NCBI GenBank assembly: GCA_947302275.1
Contig: CAMYUW010000009.1
Location: 1 to 64,000, forward strand
Origin: an uncultured Prevotellaceae bacterium
Lineage (GTDB): Bacteria; Bacteroidota; Bacteroidia; Bacteroidales; Muribaculaceae
Length of the DNA stretch: 64,000 bases
Direction of reading: 5' to 3'
Below, in pieces: positions 31,201 through 38,641 of this stretch; position 1 is the stretch's first letter; each line of letters opens with the position of its first letter. The notes under the pieces were generated by a model. The model did no database searches. It saw only the letters and a list, made by a program, of their open reading frames with translations, and was not told the origin of the DNA. The translations under genes and the position numbers were made by a program.

Positions 31201-34200
31201 CTCCCGCAACCTGGTGAAGACAGGCACCATCCAATCGATAGAAAACGAGATTCTCAAGGCAATGCTCGCTGGCGGCGTTCAACCTGCCGCTGAAGCATCC
31301 AAGCCCGAGGAGACCAAGGTCATTACCAACGCACCGCTATCCTATGCCCAAACTGGTGTCTACTTCGATTGCCTGAAGAATCCCGCATCCACCATCTATA
31401 ACATCCCCTACATGCTCTCTTATCCTGAGGGCATTGATGCCAACGTCCTTGCCGATGCAGCTAAACGTGTCATCGAGTCACATCCTGAATTGAGTGTCCA
31501 CTTCACGACCGAGGGCGACACCATCGTCCAGACAACTGATGACAGTGTTCCCGTCGAGGTAGGCATCACCGAAATGAGCGACGAGGAATTGGCAAAATAC
31601 AAGAAGGAGTTTGTTCGGCCCTTCAATTTGCAGAAGGCACCGTTATACCGCGCCGAGGTGGTCAAGACGGCCAGTGGCGTTCATCTGTTGCTGGATTTGC
31701 ACCATCTGGTCTTTGACGGTGGCTCAGCCGACCTGTTAATCCGCCAGCTCAATGCTACCCTCGAAGGCAAAAAGGTGGAAAAGGAGACCTACAACTACCT
31801 CGACTTTGTCATCGACCAGAAAGCGGCCGAGGAGACCGATGCCTTTAAGGAGTCACAACAATTCTTCGCCGAGAAATTGCAGACCTGTGAGGGCGCCAGC
31901 GAAATTCCCGCCGACCTGCCCAAGAGTGACGAGCAGGGATTCATCGGGGAGGCAGTCTGCCCTGTTGACCTGGAGAAAGCGACAGCCTTCTGCCGCCAGC
32001 AGGAGATTACCCCAGCCCACCTGTTCCTCGCTGCAACCTCCTATGTGGTATCACGCTACACCAACAACCGCGACGTCTATCTCTGCACCGTCAGCAGCGG
32101 TCGCAGCAACCTGAAGATTGCCGATACAGTGGGTATGTTCGTCAACACGCTCGCCCTGGGTATGAGCATCGACGACGTGACAGTGAGCCAATTCCTGAAG
32201 AACGCCAGCGACACATTCGACCAGACGCTGCGCCATGAGGATTATCCATTCGCCCGCATCGCTACCGATTACGGTTTCCGTCCCGCCATCGCCTACGCTT
32301 ATCAGGTGGGTGTACTTTCGCAATACACTGTCAACGGCAAGCCCGTTGATCAGGAATTGCTGGAGCTCAACGTCCCCAAGTTCAAGATCAACATCAAAAT
32401 CGAGCCCTGCGGCGTGGTTGTCGAGTATGACGACGCCATCTACAGTGAGCGCGTGGGACGCGGATTGGCCGAAAGCATCGTCGCGGTCGCTAACAGGATG
32501 ATGGAGCAGCCGCAAGCCAAATTGCGCCAGCTGTCCATTGTCAGCGATGACCAGGAGAAGGAATTAGGCCTATTGCGTCAGACCGCTACGGGTGATGCTC
32601 CATTCACATTCTTCCATGAATGCATTGGCCACTATGCTCAAACACAACCCGACCAAGAGGCACTGGTAGCCATCGATGCCCGCTTCACTTACCGTGAGAT
32701 GGATGAGGTGACCAACCGCATTGCGGCAGCCCTGCGCCGCCGTGGTGTGCAAGAGCGCGACCGTGTTGCCCTGCTGCTGCCCCGCACCAGCCGACTCATC
32801 TTGGCGCTGTTCGGTGTGCTGAAATCGGGAGCTGCCTACATTCCTTGTGATCCCGAATATCCCGCTGACCGCGTTAAACTCATCCTTGAGGATAGCGAGG
32901 CGCGTTACATTATCACAACAGCCGACCGCATGGACACTGTTCCTGAGGGCAAGGCCATTGATGTAGAAGAACTGATTAACGATGACAATGATGGTAAGGT
33001 AACTACCGACATCACTCCCGATGACCTTGCCTACCTGATTTACACCAGTGGTTCGACTGGCCGTCCCAAGGGTGTGATGCTGCGCCACAAGGGCATCTGC
33101 AACTACCTCTACGGTCACCCTGCCAACGTGTTTGCTAATGGTGTGATGACCGATGCCAAGCGCATCCTGAGCGTGACGACCATCTCGTTTGACGCCGCCC
33201 TGCAGGACATCGGCACCTCATTCTTCAATGGCAAGACACTCATCGTGGCTACCGAGGAGCAGGCCAACAACCCGCTCGACCTGGCCCGCCTCATCAACGA
33301 GGAGCACATCAATATGGTATCGGGCACGCCGTCACGTTGGATGACCTGGCTGACGAGTGAGGACTTCTGTGATGCCATCAGCCGCATCAACATCGCACGC
33401 GCCGGTGGTGAGAAATTCTCCGACCAACTGCTCGGCCAACTCAGGAAAGTGACCAAGGCCCGCATATTCAACTGCTATGGTCCCACCGAAATCACCGTTG
33501 CTTCAAACAATAAGGAACTGACCAACGCTGAACTCGTCACAGTGGGTAAGCCCCAGTTAAACGTTATCGAGTATATCGTTGACCAGGACGGCAACGAGTT
33601 GCCCGTGGGCGTTGTGGGTGAACTCTACATTGGTGGTCGTGGCGTGGCCCACGGCTACAACAACCTCGACGAGATGACCCGCGAGCGCTTTGTGGACTAT
33701 CACGGAACACGCGTCTATAAGTCCGGCGACTATGCCAAGTGGCTGCCTGATGGCGACGTGGTCATCCTGGGACGCACCGACCACCAGATCAAGTTGCGTG
33801 GCCTGCGCATCGAGCTGGGCGAAATCGAGAACGTCATTCTCAAGGTCGAAGGACTGAAAAAGGTGGTCATCCTCATCCGCAAAATCAACGACAAGGAGCA
33901 CCTGTGTGCCTATTATACTGCCGACCGCGAAATTGCTCCCGACGCCCTCAAGGCCGAGATTTCCAAGAGCCTGACGCAATACATGGTGCCCACAGCCTAC
34001 TTGCAGCTCAAGGAGATGCCCATGACCCCCAACGGCAAGACCGACGTCAAGGCGCTGCCTGAGCCCGAATTGGCCATCAGTTCGGCTTATGTGGAACCTG
34101 CCAATGACACCGAGCGTGCCTTCTGTGACATCTTCGCTGATATTCTGCAGATGGACAAGGTGGGTGCGACCGACAACTTCTTTGAGTTGGGTGGCACCTC

Positions 34201-35512
34201 GCTCGTGGTGACACGCGTCATCATTGAGGCCGACAAAGCAGGTATGCACGTGGCCTATGGTGATGTATTCGCCAATCCCACGCCCCGCAAACTGGCTCGC
34301 CTGGTTACCGGCGAAAGTGCTGCTGAAGGCGATGACGAGATCACCGCATTTGATTACACCGACATCAACAACCTGTTGCAACACAACACGCTGGACAGCT
34401 TCCGCAACGGTGAACGCCAGCAACTGGGCGACGTGCTTGTAACGGGCGCCACAGGTTATCTGGGTATCCACATCCTGCGCGAACTCATCGACTCTGACGC
34501 CAAGAACATCCACTGCCTCGTGCGCGGAAAGACCATCGAGGCTGCCGAGCGCCGTCTGAAATCGCTGTTGTTCTACTACTTTGACAACTCTTTCACCGAG
34601 CTGTTCGACAAGCGCCTGCACATCGTCCTTGGCGACGTGACCACTGACTTTAGCGAAGGTCTGCAGGTAGATACCATCTTCAACTGCGCCGCTATCGTCA
34701 AGCACTTCAGCGAGGGAACCGAAATTGAAGATGTGAACATCGGCGGTGCCCAGCGTTGTGTGGACTACTGCCTCAAGACGGGCGCCAAACTCATCCACGT
34801 CTCCACGGCGAGCACACGCGGCTTGTGGGCTGGCGAGATCAAGAGTGACATCTTCACCGAGCAGCGCCTCTACATGGGTCAGTTCCTGGGCAACAAGTAC
34901 ATCTACTCCAAGTTCATGGCCGAGCGCCTCATTCTGGATGCCATCGCACATCATGGCTTGAACGCCAAGATTATGCGTGTGGGCAATCTGGCAGCACGTT
35001 CGACCGACGGCGAGTTCCAGGCCAACTTCTCCACCAACTCGTTCATGGGCCGCATCAAGGTCTATAACATGTTGGGATGTTGTCCGCACGCCATGCGCAA
35101 CCAACAGGTGGAATTCTCACCCATCAACGAGGTGGCACATGCCATCGTGCTGTTGAGCTCCACCCCCAAGGATTGCATCGTGTTCCATCCTTACAACATC
35201 CACGGTCAATTCCTAGGCGATGTGCTCATGGGATTGAGCAACGTGGGCGATGGTGTGAAGTTTGTTGAGCTGGAAGAGTTTGAGAAGGCCATGGATGATG
35301 CCAAGAACGATCCGGTCAAGGCAAATTCCATGTCGAGCCTGCTCGCCTACCAAGATATGGCTCATGGCCAGAAGACCGTTGATGTCAAGCGCGACAACAA
35401 CTACACCACTCAGGTGCTCTACCGTCTGGGCTTCTCCTGGTCGCCCACTTCGTGGGACTATGTGGAGCGCATGTTGACAGCCATCAGTTCACTTGGATTC
35501 TTCGATTTCTAA
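28256..35512 (+). CDS. Dimodular NRPS, C-A-PCP-C-A-PCP-thioester reductase
   Basis: 2418 aa; C1 HHIIMDG, A1 LLYTSGSTGVPKG (A from about 29.52 kb), PCP1 GLTSISAIKL, C2 HHLVFDG (about 31.33 kb), A2 LIYTSGSTGRPKG (about 32.59 kb), PCP2 ELGGTSLVVTR (about 34.08 kb), reductase VLVTGATGYLG and YIYSK (about 34.42 kb). Confidence 0.95.
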   Translation: MKSSAPLSTSQFGIYVECVNHQGEPCYNLPFVYVLDRSLDGQRLLDAVKTAFMAHPTLFTRIELGEDGEPVQTLDMANEQWSLNIEDIQDIEQEKAQFVEPFNIYGDRLFRFRLLRDQEHYYFMVDFHHIIMDGASFRILMQDIDKAYRGEPIAPEELTMMEVASDEAARRKTPAFDEAKKWFAINFDCGDTFTQFVPDLEETEYREGQLLRTLSIDLSRVDEYCKKNGVFKSTMFTTAYAFLLAKFNNEHESLFNTIYNGRTDKRFNRSLGMTVKTLPVYAKFTDETTVLELLQQGQDQMGGCREHDTYSYADLMTDLNLQSNSIFAWHGNVLDVQTIDGKPMEMIRIANNTLEESFYLKAFINDNKIEIEAEYKANEYSQELVAQILESYEAVLEGFLTQEYLRDINIATADQVAVLDSFNPGELDYDDSQTIVSLFRQQVKATPDAIAAVYMDKQFTYAQVDEISDRIAAYIVSKGLGAEDVVSVIIPRCEWMPIASLGALKAGCAYQPLDPSYPKERLNFMMQDASAKLLIADEELRPIVDEYQGEVLLTKDIMSLPAAPAPQVDITPDQLFILLYTSGSTGVPKGCQLTHRNLVAFCHWYHQMFDLKPGNKLAAYASYGFDANMMDTYPALTCGATVYIVPEELRLDLIALNEYFEQNGITHSFMTTQVCYQFATSVENHSLQYLSAGGEKLASITPPQGIKLYNLYGPTETTVFITYYHVYKKMKEIPIGKAPKNVRLYIVDPQGHRLPVGAAGELWAAGPQVSRGYLNRPEKTAEVFISNPFTTEEKYSRIYRTGDIVRYLPSGDIQFVGRRDGQVKIRGFRIELKEVESVIREFPGIKDATVQAFDDEGGGKFIAAYVVSDNQVDIEALNNFILDQKPPYMVPAVTMQIDAIPLNQNQKVNKRALPKPEKKAAEVEAVNVPMNVLEEELHQIVADIVNNKDFGVTTVLGYAGLTSISAIKLAVQVNKRFGVTLDSRNLVKTGTIQSIENEILKAMLAGGVQPAAEASKPEETKVITNAPLSYAQTGVYFDCLKNPASTIYNIPYMLSYPEGIDANVLADAAKRVIESHPELSVHFTTEGDTIVQTTDDSVPVEVGITEMSDEELAKYKKEFVRPFNLQKAPLYRAEVVKTASGVHLLLDLHHLVFDGGSADLLIRQLNATLEGKKVEKETYNYLDFVIDQKAAEETDAFKESQQFFAEKLQTCEGASEIPADLPKSDEQGFIGEAVCPVDLEKATAFCRQQEITPAHLFLAATSYVVSRYTNNRDVYLCTVSSGRSNLKIADTVGMFVNTLALGMSIDDVTVSQFLKNASDTFDQTLRHEDYPFARIATDYGFRPAIAYAYQVGVLSQYTVNGKPVDQELLELNVPKFKINIKIEPCGVVVEYDDAIYSERVGRGLAESIVAVANRMMEQPQAKLRQLSIVSDDQEKELGLLRQTATGDAPFTFFHECIGHYAQTQPDQEALVAIDARFTYREMDEVTNRIAAALRRRGVQERDRVALLLPRTSRLILALFGVLKSGAAYIPCDPEYPADRVKLILEDSEARYIITTADRMDTVPEGKAIDVEELINDDNDGKVTTDITPDDLAYLIYTSGSTGRPKGVMLRHKGICNYLYGHPANVFANGVMTDAKRILSVTTISFDAALQDIGTSFFNGKTLIVATEEQANNPLDLARLINEEHINMVSGTPSRWMTWLTSEDFCDAISRINIARAGGEKFSDQLLGQLRKVTKARIFNCYGPTEITVASNNKELTNAELVTVGKPQLNVIEYIVDQDGNELPVGVVGELYIGGRGVAHGYNNLDEMTRERFVDYHGTRVYKSGDYAKWLPDGDVVILGRTDHQIKLRGLRIELGEIENVILKVEGLKKVVILIRKINDKEHLCAYYTADREIAPDALKAEISKSLTQYMVPTAYLQLKEMPMTPNGKTDVKALPEPELAISSAYVEPANDTERAFCDIFADILQMDKVGATDNFFELGGTSLVVTRVIIEADKAGMHVAYGDVFANPTPRKLARLVTGESAAEGDDEITAFDYTDINNLLQHNTLDSFRNGERQQLGDVLVTGATGYLGIHILRELIDSDAKNIHCLVRGKTIEAAERRLKSLLFYYFDNSFTELFDKRLHIVLGDVTTDFSEGLQVDTIFNCAAIVKHFSEGTEIEDVNIGGAQRCVDYCLKTGAKLIHVSTASTRGLWAGEIKSDIFTEQRLYMGQFLGNKYIYSKFMAERLILDAIAHHGLNAKIMRVGNLAARSTDGEFQANFSTNSFMGRIKVYNMLGCCPHAMRNQQVEFSPINEVAHAIVLLSSTPKDCIVFHPYNIHGQFLGDVLMGLSNVGDGVKFVELEEFEKAMDDAKNDPVKANSMSSLLAYQDMAHGQKTVDVKRDNNYTTQVLYRLGFSWSPTSWDYVERMLTAISSLGFFDF

Positions 35513-35525
35513 CAAAGACAACGTT

Positions 35526-35556
35526 CCAGGTGGTCTAGTTTTTCTAGACCACCTGG
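35526..35556. repeat. Perfect 13-bp intercistronic hairpin between NRPS and MATE genes
   Basis: CCAGGTGGTCTAG-TTTTT-CTAGACCACCTGG; no U-tract after the stem. Confidence 0.9.
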
Positions 35557-35569
35557 ACATTAAACAGTA

Positions 35570-36892
35570 ATGGAAAACGATATCAAGACTCAATTCTACC
35601 GCTACCTGTGGGCTTATATCCTGGTGGCCCTCTCGGGCTGCCTGGGTACCGTGGTGGACGGTATCATCGTGGGCAACCTCATCAGCGAGGATGGCGTGAG
35701 CGCCATCAACCTGTCCACGCCCATCACCCAGTTCATCTTTACCATGCATCTGCTCATCAATGCGGGTGCAGGCATGCTGGTGGCCTATGCCTTGGGCCAG
35801 AAAAAGATTAATGACGCCCGGCGTTTCTTCACCCGTTCGCTGTCACTGACGCTGGGGTTGGGACTGCTGCTGTCGATTGTCGGAGGCCTGATATTCCCAA
35901 GCCAGACGGCACGCATGCTGTGCAGCAACGAGCAGATTTTGCCACTGGCCCGTGACTACATGCAAGTTCTGCTCATCGGCTGTCCGGCCTTTATCCTCAT
36001 GTGGGGACTCTCGACCATGGTGGGCGTGAACGGCAGTCCGCGGCTGGTATCGCTGGCGGTCATCATCGACAACGCGGTGAACCTGTGCCTTGACATCGTA
36101 TTCATCAAGTGGTTCGGCTGGGGCATCACGGGTTCTTCGGCAGCGACGGTGATAGGCCATCTTGTAGGCATCGCCATTCTGCTCACCCACTGGCGCAAAC
36201 CGGAGAGCCGTCGCCTGGTACCCATATTCTCGACCGACGAACTCGCGGCATCATGGAGGCAGATTATCTCCCAGGGCGCTCCGCTGGCCGTAGCTTCTAT
36301 CTGCTTGACGCTGTTGCTGTTCAGTGCCAACAAAATCGTCCTCACGACGACCGGCCGCACGGGTATCTTTGTGTTTGCCCTGTGCATGAACTTGCTGCAG
36401 GTCTATAACCTGTTCCTCTCGGGCACATGCCAGACGCTGCAGTCGTTGGGTGCCATCCAGGTGGGCGAAGGCAACAACGAGGGCGTGCGCACCGTCATCA
36501 AGCGAGGTTTCCGTTTCATCACCGCTGCTATGGTCACTACCTGCCTGCTCGTTTGGATTTACCCTCAGGGCATCGCACGGTTGTTCGGCTGTGACGAGCC
36601 CGAGATGTTGACCCAGAGTGCTCCTGCACTGCGCGTGTTTGCCTTGAGTTTCATCCCCTTCTGCTACATCTATGTGCAGATGATCGTCTATAAGCTCTAC
36701 AGCCAGCACCGCATGGCGTTGTTCATCTCGTTTGCCTTGTCGCTCACAGTCATTCCCGTATTGTGGGTCATGGCCAAGTTAATGCCACAACACATCTGGT
36801 ACAGCTACCTCATCGCCTACATCATTGAGGCCTTTGTCATCTTTGCATTGCATAAATCAAGGCACATCAAGTTTGAGTTGAAGAAAGCGTGA
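35570..36892 (+). CDS. MATE family efflux transporter
   Basis: 440 aa, about 12 TM; GTVVDGIIVGNLISEDGVSAINLSTPITQF N-terminus; directly downstream of the NRPS. Confidence 0.9.
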   Translation: MENDIKTQFYRYLWAYILVALSGCLGTVVDGIIVGNLISEDGVSAINLSTPITQFIFTMHLLINAGAGMLVAYALGQKKINDARRFFTRSLSLTLGLGLLLSIVGGLIFPSQTARMLCSNEQILPLARDYMQVLLIGCPAFILMWGLSTMVGVNGSPRLVSLAVIIDNAVNLCLDIVFIKWFGWGITGSSAATVIGHLVGIAILLTHWRKPESRRLVPIFSTDELAASWRQIISQGAPLAVASICLTLLLFSANKIVLTTTGRTGIFVFALCMNLLQVYNLFLSGTCQTLQSLGAIQVGEGNNEGVRTVIKRGFRFITAAMVTTCLLVWIYPQGIARLFGCDEPEMLTQSAPALRVFALSFIPFCYIYVQMIVYKLYSQHRMALFISFALSLTVIPVLWVMAKLMPQHIWYSYLIAYIIEAFVIFALHKSRHIKFELKKA

Positions 36893-37461
36893 TTTATGTG
36901 GATGACCATATCATGGACTTTGACCTGCAGCAGGCCCTCAATGAGGTAAGTCCTCAGCGGCGGGAATATGCCCTGCGCTACCGCCATGAGCACGATCAGC
37001 GCCTCTGTGTTGCAGCTTTTCGGCTCCTGCATCGTGCCCTGCTGCATGAATACGGCATCCACGAGCCTCCATTGTTTACTATCGACACCAAAGGCAAGCC
37101 TCATTTACAGGAATACCCTCACATCCACTTCAGCCTGAGCCATTGCCGCGAAGCGGTGGCCTGTGCGGTAAGCGATGAGCCTGTGGGCATCGACATAGAG
37201 TCGCTCGACATCATCGACGAGCGTGTCGCGACCACTGTGATGAGCGAGAGTGAGCAACAGCAGATCGCTTCAGCGGGACACACAGACGTTGCTTTCTACC
37301 GCTTGTGGACGATGAAGGAAAGCCTGTACAAGCTCACGGGCGACGATAACAATGGCGACATCTGTCACATGCTTGACAAGATGCCGCCAGTCGTTTTTGA
37401 GACCATGGTCTTTCCCCACAGTGTCTGCACCGTCTGCCGTTATAACACAGCTACTTCTTAA
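36889..37461 (+). CDS. 4'-phosphopantetheinyl transferase (Sfp-like)
   Basis: GTG start overlapping the MATE stop by 4 nt; HFSLSHCREAVACAVSDEPVGIDIESL and WTMKESLYKLTG motifs. Confidence 0.9.
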   Translation: MIYVDDHIMDFDLQQALNEVSPQRREYALRYRHEHDQRLCVAAFRLLHRALLHEYGIHEPPLFTIDTKGKPHLQEYPHIHFSLSHCREAVACAVSDEPVGIDIESLDIIDERVATTVMSESEQQQIASAGHTDVAFYRLWTMKESLYKLTGDDNNGDICHMLDKMPPVVFETMVFPHSVCTVCRYNTATS

Positions 37462-38224
37462 GGGTTTTGACGGGGAAGTTGAAGTAAGTGTCGGGGAAAG
37501 GCTCGTTCTTTAACGTGAAGTGCCACCACTCGTTGTCCAGAGGCTTGAAACCGTGGCGCAGCATTGCTGATCGCAGCACCATGCGATTGTAGAACTGCTC
37601 GCTGGTGAAAGTGGGAACAGTCTGCTGGAAATCCAGTGTCTCGGGGTTGCCGCCACCGTAGTCGGGATGGCTCTCGATACCAAACCAGTCAAATGTTCCT
37701 CCCATATCAACCTCCTTACCGGTCTTCATATCGACAATGGTCAAATCGATTGTCGATCCGCGCGAGTGACCGCTCTTGGTAGCGACATATTCGCCGTCAA
37801 AGACCTCCTTCTTGGTCAACCGGGGATAAAAATAGGCCTTGGTGATGGTGTCACCTTGATCCAGAGCCCATCGCATGAAGTGATCCACGCCACGCTGGGG
37901 ACGGTAAGCATCATAGATCTTGATGCAATAGCCATGACGCTTGAGGTCGTCACTGGCGGCTCGCAGACTGTCGGCTGCCACACGTGTCATCAGCGCCACG
38001 GGCTCCTCGTATCCGTCGATGCGAGCACCCACAAAGTTATAGGTGCTGAAATAGCGGATTTCGAGAATCGCGTCGGGCACCACATCGGTGATGTTCACAA
38101 ACTGGCTCGAATCCATCGTCGGATCGACCACCCGAGCCACATCGCGGGCGTTCTTGCAGCCCGTTAACATGCCGCCCAGAAGAACCAGGGCAAGCATCAT
38201 CATCTGCTGATATTTCTTCATCAC
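37451..38224 (-). CDS. D-Ala-D-Ala dipeptidase/M15 (VanX-like) lipoprotein
   Basis: Lipobox LGGMLTGCKN; KIYDAYRPQRGVDHF, SGHSRGSTIDLTIVD, NEWWHFTL zinc-peptidase motifs. Confidence 0.88.
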   Translation of the reverse strand: MMKKYQQMMMLALVLLGGMLTGCKNARDVARVVDPTMDSSQFVNITDVVPDAILEIRYFSTYNFVGARIDGYEEPVALMTRVAADSLRAASDDLKRHGYCIKIYDAYRPQRGVDHFMRWALDQGDTITKAYFYPRLTKKEVFDGEYVATKSGHSRGSTIDLTIVDMKTGKEVDMGGTFDWFGIESHPDYGGGNPETLDFQQTVPTFTSEQFYNRMVLRSAMLRHGFKPLDNEWWHFTLKNEPFPDTYFNFPVKTLKK

Positions 38225-38249
38225 ATCTATCTTTATTAATATTACCCTG

Positions 38250-38257
38250 CAAATGTA
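38250..38257 (-). promoter_or_regulatory. Bacteroidetes -7 box (TACATTTG) upstream of the VanX-like gene
   Basis: CAAATGTA on + strand. Confidence 0.45.
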
Positions 38258-38609
38258 CTGAATTAGTCTGAAATGGCCAAAAGGAGGTGTTAGGTGTTAA
38301 GTGGTATCCGCTTTCTTTTTCAGACAACATAGACAACCTCTTTGACTAATGGGGACAACAATTTTATTTGTCATTGTTGTTAGAACCGTTGCCTGTGTTG
38401 TCCGAGTTACAGTCTACAAATGTGTCAAAAGGCAATGTGGCGTTTTTAGCTATACTTCTATAATTTATTGATTAACAATAGATAAACTATAGGATATAAA
38501 ATGAAACAGGTGGAGCGGGATTGTTAATGAATCTTAACTGCCTTTCAGTAATCTCGAATGCAAAGGTACAAAAAACAAGAAAAGAACACAGTGTTAAAAT
38601 GGTTTTTAT

Positions 38610-38617
38610 TATCTTTG
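38610..38617 (+). promoter_or_regulatory. Bacteroidetes -7 box (TATCTTTG) upstream of the type IIG RM gene
   Basis: TAnnTTTG match 25 nt upstream of the ATG at 38642. Confidence 0.55.
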
Positions 38618-38641
38618 TGAATCCGTAAAAACGATCGCACC

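Noticed and set aside
33557-35104. 515-aa antisense ORF within the NRPS (and many other long antisense ORFs such as 3448-4461, 21861-22847, 59156-60379)
   Set aside because: Lie opposite strongly supported genes, have low-complexity His/Val/Gly/Leu-rich translations and no domain motifs; expected by-product of codon bias.
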